Source of the DNA: Saccharopolyspora galaxeae
Lineage (GTDB): Bacteria > Actinomycetota > Actinomycetes > Mycobacteriales > Pseudonocardiaceae
DNA length: 64,000 nucleotides
Assembly (NCBI RefSeq): GCF_016526145.1
Contig: NZ_JADDUE010000009.1
Coordinates: 186,001-250,000, forward strand
Reading direction: 5' to 3'
In this document: piece after piece, positions 1-8,454 of the stretch
Layout of the letters: each line of letters begins with the position of its first letter
Position numbering within the stretch: the first letter of the stretch is position 1
Position numbers and translations under genes: made by a program
The notes under the pieces: generated by a model
Seen by the model: only the letters and a program-made list of their open reading frames with translations
What the model was told of the DNA's origin: nothing
The model's database searches: none

Positions 1-1509
1 CACGGTCGCCTGCGGGTTGATCCGCTCGATCGCCTGCTTGACGCCTTCTAGCCCGTTGACGCTGTTGGCCCGGCCGGACGGCCCCTGCTCGCTCGAATAG
101 CCGCCCAGGTACATCTGCTCCGGGGCGGCGTAGTCGCCGATGACGGCGACTCGGAACGGCCCGCTGCGCGGCACATCGAGCGGTAATAGCTGCTTTCCAG
201 CGCTGGTCGAGCCGTTCTTGAGCAGCACGAGAGCTTCGCTGCCCGCGCGCCGGGCGAGGTCGAGTCGCTCGCCGGTCTGCGTGACGGCCTTGTTGGCCTC
301 GGAGTTCTCCCAGCTGCCGCGGGGGACACGTTCCCGGGCCTGCTGCACCCATGGGTTGTTCGCATCGTCGTCGAACTCGCCCAGCCGGATGCGGTTGGTG
401 AACAGCCGCACCAGCGAGGCGTCCAGGAAATCCTCGGTGTAGGTGCCGTTCGCGGTGGGTGTGCCGAGTTCGACGGCGGTGGGCAGCGTGTTGCCGTAGT
501 GGTGCTCGTCGTGCAGGCCCTGGTTGCAGTTCAGATCAACACCGGCCGCGTTGGCGTAGGCGTTGCGTTCCACGGGGCCGACGGGCTCGTCGTGGCCTGG
601 CGGCTGCCAGTGGTGCCCGTGCTGCATCTCCCGCGCCGAATCGCAGTCGGTCGTCAGGAAGCCGCGGAATCCGAACGTCTTGCGCGCCAGCGTGTCGATC
701 AGGTGCGTGCTGGCCGTGGCGGGCACGTTGTTGACACGGTTGTAGGCGGTCATGATCGACGCTGGGCGGGTTTGTTCGAGCACCTGCTCGAAGGGTTTCG
801 CGTAGTACTCCCGCAGCGTGCTCTCGTCCATGTCGGACGATCCGGTGGTGCGGTTGTACTCGCTGTTGTTCGCCGCGAAGTGCTTGATCGTGGTGCTGGT
901 CTTGAGGTAGCCGCCGCTGTCCGGCCGCGGCTCGCCGTCGCGGCCCCTGCCCTCCATGCCGTTGATGTACTGGGTGGCCAGTGCGGCGGTGAGTTTCGGG
1001 TCCTCGCCGTAGGTCTCGTCGTTTCGCCCCCATCGCGGGTCGCGGCCGAGGTTGATCGTCGGCGAGTAGAAGTTGAGGTCGTAGCGGTTGTCCCGCACCA
1101 CCTCCCTTGCTTCGTCGGACACCTGGTCGGCGACCTCGTGCACGAGTTCCGGATCCCAGGTGGATCCCATCGACAGGCTCACCGGGTAGGACGTGGTGTT
1201 GACCAGGTCCGCTGGAGCGGCGCCGTCCTCGGTCTGCTCGCGCGAGACGCCGTGGATGGCCTCGTTCCACCAGCCGTAGGCCTTGACGCCCAGGCGCGGG
1301 ATCGCGGGCGCTCGGCTGGAGGTGAGCTGCTGGGCCTTCTCCTGGACGGTCATGCGGGAGACGAGGTCGGCAGCGCGTTCGGCGGGTGCGTACGACGGGT
1401 CGCGATACACCGGCGCCGCAGCGGTAGCCGAGGCGTTCGCCCCAGCGCACGCGATGCACAGGCCCAGGGCCGTGGCGAGCAGGAGTGGTCGTCTTCTTCG
1501 GGTGCGCAC
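1..1509 (-). CDS. Secreted glycoside hydrolase family 3 (beta-xylosidase/beta-glucosidase-like), 3' part cut off
   Basis: Hydrolyses terminal beta-linked sugars from oligosaccharides outside the cell. The first 503 codons are visible; the C-terminal part lies beyond the left edge (family members usually have 750-900 residues). The GTG start at 1509 is preceded by GGAGG at about 8 nt. The N-terminus is a classical export signal: MRTRRRR, then a hydrophobic stretch ending near CAGANASA. GH3 landmarks follow: KHFAANN (about residue 209) and GFLTTDCDS, whose Asp (about residue 288) is the nucleophile position. The TDCDS form resembles the beta-xylosidase branch more than the typical beta-glucosidase SDW form; this subfamily call is inference. 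It is divergent from a ROK repressor, so sugar-responsive control is likely. Confidence 0.9.
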   Translation of the reverse strand, partial: MRTRRRRPLLLATALGLCIACAGANASATAAAPVYRDPSYAPAERAADLVSRMTVQEKAQQLTSSRAPAIPRLGVKAYGWWNEAIHGVSREQTEDGAAPADLVNTTSYPVSLSMGSTWDPELVHEVADQVSDEAREVVRDNRYDLNFYSPTINLGRDPRWGRNDETYGEDPKLTAALATQYINGMEGRGRDGEPRPDSGGYLKTSTTIKHFAANNSEYNRTTGSSDMDESTLREYYAKPFEQVLEQTRPASIMTAYNRVNNVPATASTHLIDTLARKTFGFRGFLTTDCDSAREMQHGHHWQPPGHDEPVGPVERNAYANAAGVDLNCNQGLHDEHHYGNTLPTAVELGTPTANGTYTEDFLDASLVRLFTNRIRLGEFDDDANNPWVQQARERVPRGSWENSEANKAVTQTGERLDLARRAGSEALVLLKNGSTSAGKQLLPLDVPRSGPFRVAVIGDYAAPEQMYLGGYSSEQGPSGRANSVNGLEGVKQAIERINPQATV

Positions 1510-1654
1510 GATGACCTCCAGGTGGTCCGTCACGTCGGTGGGACGGGCTGATCGGTCGATTATTATTTTACCGAGGAAAAAACAAAATGCCCCGGCCGTC
1601 AACCCCCGGCCGATCAGCAATACTGACCTGGGATCCCGCCGAAACGAGGAACGA
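1510..1654. promoter_or_regulatory. Divergent promoter/operator region between GH3 and ROK genes
   Basis: This 145-bp gap is much more AT-rich than its surroundings around 1558-1590. It holds the near-palindrome TTTTACCGAGGAAAA (about 1565-1579; tttt and aaaa arms around ACCGAGG). ROK repressors usually bind AT-rich palindromes beside their own gene, so this is the best operator candidate. The assignment is inference from position and symmetry. Confidence 0.4.
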
Positions 1655-2833
1655 GTGACTGCTTCGACCACCTCGGGCCGTGCCCCGGCCGGCCTGCGAC
1701 GCCACAACCTCCGCACGATTCTGGAGCAGCTGCACTTGCACGGACCCACCAGCCGCGCGGATCTTTGCGAGGTCACCGGGCTGACCCGCAGCGCCGTGGC
1801 CGACCTCGTCGCCGACCTCGCCAACCGCGGTCTGGCCGCCGAAGGCGAAGCCGCAGGCTCGCAGAGCGGGCGCGGACGCCCGCCCCGGATCGTCTCCCCG
1901 AGCACCGACCGCGCCCAGGTGCTGGCCGTGGCGATCGAAGTGGACACGATCCGCATCAGCCGCGTGGGCTTCGGCGGCACATTGCTCGACGAGGAGCACG
2001 TGCCGCACGAGTCGGAACCCGGTGCGCCGGGGCGCAGCCTCGCCCAGATCACCGAGCTGATCGTTGACCGCGCGCGCCGAGGCGACGGCGAGCCGCTCGC
2101 GCTCGGCATCGCCGTGGCCGGCCTCGTACGCGGTGCCGACGGCCAGGTCACGCACGCGCCGAACCTGGCATGGCGCGACCTGGACCTCAGCGCGGAATTG
2201 CGCCGATCCACGGAGCTGCGGCTGCCGATCGTCGTCGGCAACGAAGCCCGGCTAGCGGCGTTGGCCGAGCAGCGCCGCGGCGCCGGCCGCTACTGCGGCG
2301 AACTCGTCTACGTCTCCGCCGAAGTCGGTGTCGGTGGCGGCATCATCACCAGCGACCGGGTGCTCACCGGGCACACCGGCTACGCGGGCGAGATTGGGCA
2401 CATGATCACCGACCCCGGTGGGCGGCGGTGCCGCTGCGGCGGGCGCGGCTGCTGGGAGACCGAAATCGGCGCCGATGCACTGCTGCGCCACGCCGGCGTG
2501 CACGCCCCGGCGAATCGGCACGCGGCGCTGAACGACTTGCTCGCCCGCTCCGCCACCGACACCGACGCCAGCGAGGCGTTGCGCGCGCTGTGCACCCCGG
2601 TCGCCAAGGGGCTGGCCAGCCTGGCCAACATCTTCAACCCGGAGCGCATCATCCTTGGTGGTCTGCTTTCCCCGCTGTTGCAGCACGCCCGCGCGGACCT
2701 CGACACCGCGCTGGCCGAATTCCGCGGCCCGGGCGTACCGCTGCAGCTGTGCCCGGCAGAGCTGGGTGAGCGCGGCGGACTGCTCGGCGCGGCCGAAGCG
2801 GCCGTCGACCAGTACCTGACCCGCTTCGACTGA
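1655..2833 (+). CDS. ROK-family transcriptional repressor
   Basis: Sugar-responsive regulator with an N-terminal winged helix-turn-helix and a C-terminal sugar-kinase-like (ROK) domain, 392 residues. The HTH covers about residues 15-70 (HLHGPTSRADLCEVTGLTRS). The ROK signature GYAGEIGH is followed by the zinc-site motif CRCGGRGCWE, and a C-terminal glycine-rich element reads ILGGLLS. The GTG at 1655 was chosen because it follows GAGGA and places the HTH at the N-terminus; the frame stays open upstream but that stretch overlaps the GH3 promoter. Divergent placement to the GH3 gene suggests it represses glycoside uptake or hydrolysis until the sugar ligand binds. Confidence 0.9.
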   Translation: MTASTTSGRAPAGLRRHNLRTILEQLHLHGPTSRADLCEVTGLTRSAVADLVADLANRGLAAEGEAAGSQSGRGRPPRIVSPSTDRAQVLAVAIEVDTIRISRVGFGGTLLDEEHVPHESEPGAPGRSLAQITELIVDRARRGDGEPLALGIAVAGLVRGADGQVTHAPNLAWRDLDLSAELRRSTELRLPIVVGNEARLAALAEQRRGAGRYCGELVYVSAEVGVGGGIITSDRVLTGHTGYAGEIGHMITDPGGRRCRCGGRGCWETEIGADALLRHAGVHAPANRHAALNDLLARSATDTDASEALRALCTPVAKGLASLANIFNPERIILGGLLSPLLQHARADLDTALAEFRGPGVPLQLCPAELGERGGLLGAAEAAVDQYLTRFD

Positions 2834-3103
2834 TCCTCCGGACAACCGCGCACCAGGTCGTCGCCCCGGTCTGAAGCCGGTTCTCGGTCACGTGGCACGT
2901 CGATCTCGTCGATGCGGTTCACTCATGCGCGGAACCAACCCACCGACCGTCACCCGCAGCCACCTCGAGCCTGCAGATCGGATCCCACCTGGCGGCCGAC
3001 GTCTTCGAGCGTTCGGGCGAAGACGATTTCGCACGTACTGCTCGCGCGGCAACCGCAGCCGGACAGCGTCGACACCGCCGGGGGCATCTCAAGGAGACAT
3101 CCA
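2834..3103. other. Intergenic region upstream of the Ldh-type dehydrogenase
   Basis: No convincing gene. A short inverted repeat, GTCTTCG at 3001-3007 and CGAAGAC at 3018-3024, could be a hairpin or regulator site. The downstream gene has a clear AAGGAG ribosome site at 3091-3096. Confidence 0.4.
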
Positions 3104-4183
3104 ATGCGCATTTCTGCTGATCGGATTCATCGGCTCATCACCGACGTGCTCACCGCGTGGGGTATGGACGCCGATTTGGCCGAGACCACGGCCAACGTCA
3201 TGACAGCCACTGATCTGGCCGGAACCGATTCCCATGGCGTGTCCATGTTGATGACGTACGAGAAGCTCCGGGAATCCGGGCGCCTCGACCTCCGTGCGCG
3301 GCCCACGGCGACGCGGGAGAACGCGTCGGTGGCGCTGGTCGACGCAGGGGGCGGGATCGGACACCCCGCGAGCGTGTTCGCGATGCGCAAGGCCATCGAG
3401 AAAGCTCGCACCAACGCGGTCGGTGTGGCGTCGGTCGTGAACTCCCATCATTTCGGTGCTGCCGGCCACTATGCCGAGATGGCAGCCGCCGAAGGCTTAA
3501 TCGGGCTGGTCACCAGCTCGGCGAGCCTTCCGTCCGTGGCGCCGACCGGCTCGGCCGCACCCAGGCTTGCGACCAACCCGCTCGCTTTCGCCGCTTCTGC
3601 GCGCCGGAATCCCAACTTCATGCTGGATATCGCCACGAGCACGGCCGCGGTGAACAAGGTCAAGGTCTACGACTACCACCGGGCGCCGTTGCCGACCGGC
3701 TGGGTCACGGACGCTGACGGCACGCCGGTCGACGACGCGGGGACGGCGTTGCGCATCCTTCGGGAGGACGATCTCGGCGGGCTCACACCGCTGGGCGGAA
3801 CACCGGAGATGTCGAGCCACAAGGGCTACGGCCTCGCCATGATGGCGCACATTCTCGGAGCGACCCTCTGCGGTGGAGCTTTTCCCGCTCTGCGCGAACC
3901 CGAGGACCCCCACAACATCGGGCACTTCTTCCTCGCGCTCGATCCTGAGTTCTTCCGCCCGCAAGGCATGTTCGAGGACGACCTGGACGACGCGATCGAT
4001 CTGTTGCACGAGACGCCGCCACTCGACCCGTCCGCTCCCGTGCTTGTCGCGGGTGATGCGGAGGCCGCCACCCGCGACGAACGCAACGGATCCGGAATTC
4101 CGATCCCGGACACGTTGGCCGAGCAGTTGCGCGCCGTGGCCGAGCGGGCGGGGGTGGCGTCCGATGTGGACGACTGGACCTGA
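3104..4183 (+). CDS. Ldh-family NAD(P)-dependent oxidoreductase (malate/L-lactate/ureidoglycolate dehydrogenase type)
   Basis: Cytosolic dehydrogenase of the Ldh_2 family (YiaK, AllD, ComC relatives), which interconverts 2-hydroxy acids and 2-oxo acids with NAD(P)H and lacks a Rossmann fold. The 359-residue length fits the family. Visible family motifs are TDSHGV near residue 43, NSHHFGAAGHYA near residue 108, the cofactor-loop region PRLATNPLAFA, and DIATST. The ATG at 3104 follows AAGGAG at 8 nt. It converges on the IclR gene and probably belongs to the same catabolic island as the downstream fusion enzyme and transporter. The exact substrate cannot be read from sequence. Confidence 0.87.
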   Translation: MRISADRIHRLITDVLTAWGMDADLAETTANVMTATDLAGTDSHGVSMLMTYEKLRESGRLDLRARPTATRENASVALVDAGGGIGHPASVFAMRKAIEKARTNAVGVASVVNSHHFGAAGHYAEMAAAEGLIGLVTSSASLPSVAPTGSAAPRLATNPLAFAASARRNPNFMLDIATSTAAVNKVKVYDYHRAPLPTGWVTDADGTPVDDAGTALRILREDDLGGLTPLGGTPEMSSHKGYGLAMMAHILGATLCGGAFPALREPEDPHNIGHFFLALDPEFFRPQGMFEDDLDDAIDLLHETPPLDPSAPVLVAGDAEAATRDERNGSGIPIPDTLAEQLRAVAERAGVASDVDDWT

Positions 4184-4215
4184 GCGCCGGACCTGATGGA
4201 GCCGCAGCGGCGTCG

Positions 4216-4983
4216 TCAGCCGATGGCAGGCACACGAGTGCCGATGGCTTGCGCGGCGCGGCGGACATCGGCGGGCAGCGTGCTCGACTCCACGTCGCGG
4301 AGTTCACTGCTTGCGCCGCTGATGCCGATCGCGCCGAGCAGCTGGCCGGTGGAGTCGGTGATGAGCGCGGCGACCGAAGTGGTGTCGAATTGCCGTTCGT
4401 CCACCGAGATCGCGAAGCCGCGGGCGCGGATGTGCTCGAGGTCGGCGCGGATCGTGGCTTCGTCGAGGACGGTGCCATCAGCCAGTGTGACCGATGGCAG
4501 TTCGGCCGCTACGTGCTCGAGTTCGGCGTCGTGCTCGCAGGCGAGGAACACTTTGCCCGCCGCTCCCGGGTAGAGCGCAAGTCGTTCCCCGATGGGCAGC
4601 GAGTAGAGCGGCCGTCGTCCGCCTTCAACGCGGTCAATGAGCACGCGGCTGTCCTGAACCCGGACGTAGAGCGAAGCGGTGAGCCCGGTCGCGGTAGCGA
4701 GTTCTTCCAGCACGGGGCGTGCCACCAGCCGCAACGGGCTCGTCGTGGCGAACGCGTGCGCGGTGGACAGCGCGGCAGGCCCTGCGGTGTAGCCGTTGGC
4801 ATGCCTGCTGGCGTAGCCGTGCTCAGCGAGGACGCTGACGAGGCGTTGTGTGGTAGCGACATGGAGTCCGGCGCGTTGTGCGATGTCGGTCAGCCGCAGC
4901 GGCTGCTGGGCGAGCTCGAGGACTGACAGCACCTCGAACGCACGATGTACCGAGCGCATGGGGCTCTGTTTCGGGGCAGTCAT
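4216..4983 (-). CDS. IclR-family transcriptional regulator
   Basis: Dimeric regulator of catabolic genes, 255 residues from the ATG at 4983. The winged HTH lies at about residues 10-70 (LRLTDIAQRAGLHVATTQRL). The C-terminal IclR effector domain runs from about residue 80 to the end, with GRRPLYSLPIGERLALYPGAAG at its ligand-pocket start and FAISVDER further on. The frame is open for 31 more codons upstream, but those would overlap the operator repeats described at 4996-5101. It is divergent from the dehydrogenase-aldolase fusion and convergent with the Ldh-type gene, so it probably controls both this promoter region and the island's use of an organic acid. Confidence 0.9.
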   Translation of the reverse strand: MTAPKQSPMRSVHRAFEVLSVLELAQQPLRLTDIAQRAGLHVATTQRLVSVLAEHGYASRHANGYTAGPAALSTAHAFATTSPLRLVARPVLEELATATGLTASLYVRVQDSRVLIDRVEGGRRPLYSLPIGERLALYPGAAGKVFLACEHDAELEHVAAELPSVTLADGTVLDEATIRADLEHIRARGFAISVDERQFDTTSVAALITDSTGQLLGAIGISGASSELRDVESSTLPADVRRAAQAIGTRVPAIG

Positions 4984-4995
4984 CGCCACCGAGCC

Positions 4996-5101
4996 TATCA
5001 CTGTATGAGAACTTTCCTCGCTTCGTGCTGCGATGTATTGACTGCCGTTCATCTCATGACCAACAATCTCACTCATTGAGTGTAAATATCATTCTATGAT
5101 A
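4996..5101. promoter_or_regulatory. Operator cluster for the IclR regulator: two related 6-3-6 inverted repeats and one 6-1-6 palindrome
   Basis: Three symmetric elements lie in the divergent promoter region. 5087-5101 is TATCAT-tct-ATGATA, a perfect inverted repeat. 4996-5010 is TATCAC-tgt-ATGAGA, the same pattern with two changes. 5070-5082 is CACTCA-t-TGAGTG, a perfect palindrome. One of the related sites lies next to each gene start, as expected for a regulator controlling itself and the divergent operon. Symmetry is seen directly; binding by this IclR protein is inference. Confidence 0.6.
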
Positions 5102-5115
5102 AAGAGGTTGGATCG

Positions 5116-6471
5116 ATGAGGATCGCAGTGCTGGGCCTCGGCGAAGCCGGAACCATCTACGCGACGGCGTTCGCCGCCATCGGCGCCAGCGTCAACGGGT
5201 ACGACCCCAGTGACGTGCCGACGCCTGACGGCGTCTCCCGGATGCCCAGCGGCGCGGACGCCGTGCGCCACGCGGACGTGGTGCTGAGCCTGGTCACTGC
5301 CGCGCACGCGGTCACGGTTGCCGGCGACGTCGCCGGGCATCTGGAGCCCAGCGCGGTCTACGCCGACCTCAACGCGGCGGCTCCGGAATGCAAGCAGGAC
5401 GTTGCCGCGGCGCTCGGGGACGCAGGCGACCGCTTCGCCGACGTCGCGGTGATCGGGTCCGTGCCACAGTTCGGTGCCGGGACGGCGCTCGTGGTGTCGG
5501 GTCCCGCTGCCGAAAGAGCCGCCGCATCATTTCGGGCACTCGGCGCCGACGTCGAGGTGGTCGGAGTGCGGCCCGGCGCTGCGTCCCGGCGCAAAATCCT
5601 CCGGACCGTGTTCATGAAGGGCCTGGGCGCGGTGATCACCGAGGCGATGGACGCCGGCGTGGCAGCGGACGAGACCGAGTGGGTCCGGGCGCAGATCTCG
5701 GCCGCGCTCACCGGCGGCGAGCAGGCACTCGACCGGCTCGACCAAGGGACCCGCAAACACGCCCTGCGACGCGCCCACGAATCCGAGGCCGCCGTCGACC
5801 TACTGGCTTCGTTGGGGGTCTCGCCCTTCGTCACGACCGGAGTGGCCAGCCGGCACAGCGCGTTGAGCAGGGGGCCTGCGCAGGACCTCGAGGCATTGAT
5901 CACCGCTTTCGCCGAGCTTCCGACGGCGGCGATCGGCGACGCCCGCGACCGCCTGGGCATGGTCGCTCCCCGGGTCCGGTCGGTCTGGCCCGGCCCGCGC
6001 CTCGCCGGTCGAGTCGTGACGGTGCTCTGCCGTCCGGGTGACAACAAGGGCATCCATGAAGCGCTCACCCGCGCCCGTCGCGGCGACATCCTCGTCGTCG
6101 ACGGGGGCGGCCACTCCTCCCGTGCACTGATCGGTGAACTGATCGCGCACCGAGCGATCAACCGCGGCATCCGGGGCATGATCATCGATGGCGCCGTGCG
6201 GGACGCCGCCGCGCTGCAGGGGGCCGGTTTCCCCGTGTGGGCCGTGGGTGTTTCGCCCGCCGGCCCCTACAAGTCCGGTCCATACCGGATCGGAACCGAC
6301 ATCTCGCTCGGCGGAGTCGTCGTGCACCACGGCGACATCGTGGTGGCGGACGACGATGGCGTCGCCGTCGTCCCGCTCGCCGACGCCGAACGCGTACTCG
6401 CCGACTCCCGTGCCGTCGTAGCCGACGAATCCGCTCGATACCAGCGGATCCTCGCCGACCGCGCTTCCTGA
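5116..6471 (+). CDS. Two-domain fusion: NAD-binding hydroxyacid dehydrogenase (6PGDH/DUF1932 type) + RraA-like aldolase domain
   Basis: A 451-residue protein with two enzymes that are usually separate. Residues 1 to about 245 form a 3-hydroxyisobutyrate dehydrogenase-like module: Rossmann motif VLGLGEAGTIYA and catalytic-lysine region RTVFMKGLGAV, followed by a DUF1932-type helical domain. Residues about 250-451 match the RraA/4-hydroxy-4-methyl-2-oxoglutarate aldolase fold, with GDILVVDGGG and the metal-site motif RGMIIDGAVRD. Together they could oxidise a hydroxy acid and cleave the product in a retro-aldol step, commonly yielding pyruvate; this is inference. The ATG at 5116 follows AGAGG. 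It leads the divergent operon with a TRAP-type permease 45 bp downstream. Confidence 0.85.
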   Translation: MRIAVLGLGEAGTIYATAFAAIGASVNGYDPSDVPTPDGVSRMPSGADAVRHADVVLSLVTAAHAVTVAGDVAGHLEPSAVYADLNAAAPECKQDVAAALGDAGDRFADVAVIGSVPQFGAGTALVVSGPAAERAAASFRALGADVEVVGVRPGAASRRKILRTVFMKGLGAVITEAMDAGVAADETEWVRAQISAALTGGEQALDRLDQGTRKHALRRAHESEAAVDLLASLGVSPFVTTGVASRHSALSRGPAQDLEALITAFAELPTAAIGDARDRLGMVAPRVRSVWPGPRLAGRVVTVLCRPGDNKGIHEALTRARRGDILVVDGGGHSSRALIGELIAHRAINRGIRGMIIDGAVRDAAALQGAGFPVWAVGVSPAGPYKSGPYRIGTDISLGGVVVHHGDIVVADDDGVAVVPLADAERVLADSRAVVADESARYQRILADRAS

Positions 6472-6516
6472 CCGTCGCCCGCCGACCCCACTTCACCGTC
6501 GCAGAGGGGACTTCCC

Positions 6517-7860
6517 GTGCCCGCCGGACTCATCGCGCTCGGCGCATTCATCGTCGTCATCATCGTCTGGAACGTCGTCTTCAAACGGAACATGGGCGAG
6601 GCCATGCTGTTCGGCCTGCTCACCACCGCAGCGTTCGCCGGAACCGGCGCCCCCGAGGCGCTGCTCGGCGGCCTGCGTGACGCGCTCAACGAGGAAGTGC
6701 TCTACGCAGCGTTGGCGTTCGTGTTCATGGCCTACGTCGTCGACCGCACCGGTCTCATCCACAAGCTGCTGGCCATCCTGAACTCGCTCATCGGCAGGGT
6801 GCGCGGAGGCCCGGCGCTCGTCGACACCGCAGGCTCGGCCGTCATGGGCGCACTGTCCGGGTCGAACTCCGGCAACACCGCTGCGACCGGAGCTTTCACC
6901 GGACCTTGGATGGTGCGCACCGGGTGGAGTCCGGAGCGCAGCGCCACCGTCATGGCCGGCAACGGTGGCCTCGGGGCCGCGCTTCCGCCGAGCGCCTCCA
7001 TGGTCATCATGATCGGCTTCGCCGGCTCGATGGTCACCACCGGCCAGATCTACCTCGCCCTGCTGTGCGCGGGCCTCTATCAGCTCGTCTGGCGTTTTCT
7101 GCTCGTCGCCTACTTCGTGCGCCGGGACGGCATCCAGCGCGCACCCGACGAAGACCTCCAGCCGCTCCGCCGCGCGCTCAGGGACGGTGGAACCGCGCTG
7201 ATCATCGTGCTCGGCGCACTCGTTCCCATCTTGGTCACCGTCGGTCCGCTGGCGAATCTGCTGACCAACTCGACGCCGCTCGGAGAGTCCATCGAGGACA
7301 TCTCCATCCTCACCTGGATTCCCCTCCTGGTCACCGCGCTTGCGCTGATCGTCGGCCGGCGCACCCTTCCGCGCGGTGCGCGGAACTGGGCGACGTGGAT
7401 CACCGACGCCATGCCGCGGTTCGCCAGCATCGGGGCGCTGCTGTACTTCGCCGTCGCCTCCAGTGAGGTGCTCAGTGGACTCGGGCTGGCCGCGGACATC
7501 GACGCCCTCCTGACCGACTTCCAGTTGAACAAGTACGTGATGGCGGTGCTGGTCGGTGTTCTGGTGGCGGTCGTCGCGGGTCCGCTGTCGTCGACGGCGA
7601 CCCTCACCGCGGTCGGTCAGGTCTCGCTGCTCGCGCTCGTCTCCGTCGGCGTCGACCCCGTGCTGGCCGTCACGGCGATCCTCGTGTTCGCCTCGACCGA
7701 GGGTGCGTCCCCGCCCGCCTCCGGCTCGATCTTCGTCGCGGCAGGTCTCACCGGAGCGAAACCGGAGAAGACCTTTCTGCCGCTGGTCACCTACTACATG
7801 GTGCCGATCACGCTCATCGGCTGCCTGATCGCCTGGGGCGTTCTGCCCGTCCTGTCCTGA
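6517..7860 (+). CDS. TRAP-type large permease (DctM-like)
   Basis: Polytopic membrane protein of 447 residues, about 11-12 predicted membrane segments, related to the DctM subunit of ion-coupled TRAP transporters for organic acids. The DctM-like signature is visible at about residues 110-170: GALSGSNSGNTAATGAFT, then the GWSPERSATVMAGNGGLG and LPPSASMVIMIG stretch; a second repeat half carries TEGASPPASGSIFVAAG. The GTG start at 6517 follows GAGGGGA. No solute-binding protein (DctP/TAXI) gene lies in the cluster, and the only partner is the small membrane protein downstream. Import of the substrate of the neighbouring dehydrogenase-aldolase is the likely job. Confidence 0.8.
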   Translation: MPAGLIALGAFIVVIIVWNVVFKRNMGEAMLFGLLTTAAFAGTGAPEALLGGLRDALNEEVLYAALAFVFMAYVVDRTGLIHKLLAILNSLIGRVRGGPALVDTAGSAVMGALSGSNSGNTAATGAFTGPWMVRTGWSPERSATVMAGNGGLGAALPPSASMVIMIGFAGSMVTTGQIYLALLCAGLYQLVWRFLLVAYFVRRDGIQRAPDEDLQPLRRALRDGGTALIIVLGALVPILVTVGPLANLLTNSTPLGESIEDISILTWIPLLVTALALIVGRRTLPRGARNWATWITDAMPRFASIGALLYFAVASSEVLSGLGLAADIDALLTDFQLNKYVMAVLVGVLVAVVAGPLSSTATLTAVGQVSLLALVSVGVDPVLAVTAILVFASTEGASPPASGSIFVAAGLTGAKPEKTFLPLVTYYMVPITLIGCLIAWGVLPVLS

Positions 7861-7886
7861 GCCACCCCCGACCGGAAAGGAACCCC

Positions 7887-8135
7887 ATGACCGCCGCTCT
7901 GCAACGCTCGCAGGTCATCTGCCGTGCCGCGTTCATCGTTACCCTGCTGGTTTTCCTCACCATGGCCGCGGTCCTGGTCGGCACCCAGCTCGCCGGTGTC
8001 GTGTTCATGCAGCCCGACTGGGTCACGTGGGCCGCCGATCACCTGCTCACACCGAGCATCACCGCCGGCGTCGCTTTTGGACTCGTGGGATTCATCAGCG
8101 GCTACGTCATGCCGACCAAGGACGGTGGCGAGTAG
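7887..8135 (+). CDS. Small two-helix membrane protein, possible TRAP accessory subunit
   Basis: An 82-residue protein with two hydrophobic segments, about residues 14-38 and 58-76 (for example LLVFLTMAAVLVGTQLAGVV). I do not recognise a family. It starts at an ATG 26 bp after the permease stop with an AAAGGA ribosome site, so it is co-transcribed. By position it could replace the small DctQ membrane subunit, although it is much shorter than usual DctQ proteins with four helices. That role is inference. Confidence 0.65.
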   Translation: MTAALQRSQVICRAAFIVTLLVFLTMAAVLVGTQLAGVVFMQPDWVTWAADHLLTPSITAGVAFGLVGFISGYVMPTKDGGE

Positions 8136-8454
8136 TAATGGAGACCGTCGAGATCAGCCACTCGCGGATGATCGTGAGCGGCATCGTCTGACCGACGATC
8201 GAGTCTGCGTCGAAAGCGCCGTTTTCGAACTGGACGGGCGCGCACCGGGTCGGCCATGTTCAGGGCCAAGGTATCGCGCTGCTGTTGCGGGAGGAAGCGC
8301 TCGGTACCGAGCCCGACTCAGCGCAATGGTGATCCTGCGGGCGCCCATTGGGCGCAGCCAGCCGCAGAAGCCCGGGGGCAACCGCAGAGGGGATCGGTGC
8401 GGTCTTTCACGCGAAATGCCTGGTGAGAGGCCGCGCCGACCAGGTGAGAAAGGG
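8136..8454. other. Intergenic stretch with a possible gene remnant
   Basis: No supported gene in about 320 bp. Directly after the small membrane protein an ATG at 8139 opens a 17-codon frame ending at a TGA near 8190 (METVEISHSRMIVSGIV). It could be the broken start of a further operon gene or chance. The remainder is high GC without recognisable reading frames of typical codon use. Confidence 0.3.

Noticed and set aside
1283-1654. N-terminal extension of the ROK repressor
   Set aside because: It would overlap the GH3 signal-peptide coding region and promoter; GTG at 1655 has the ribosome site.
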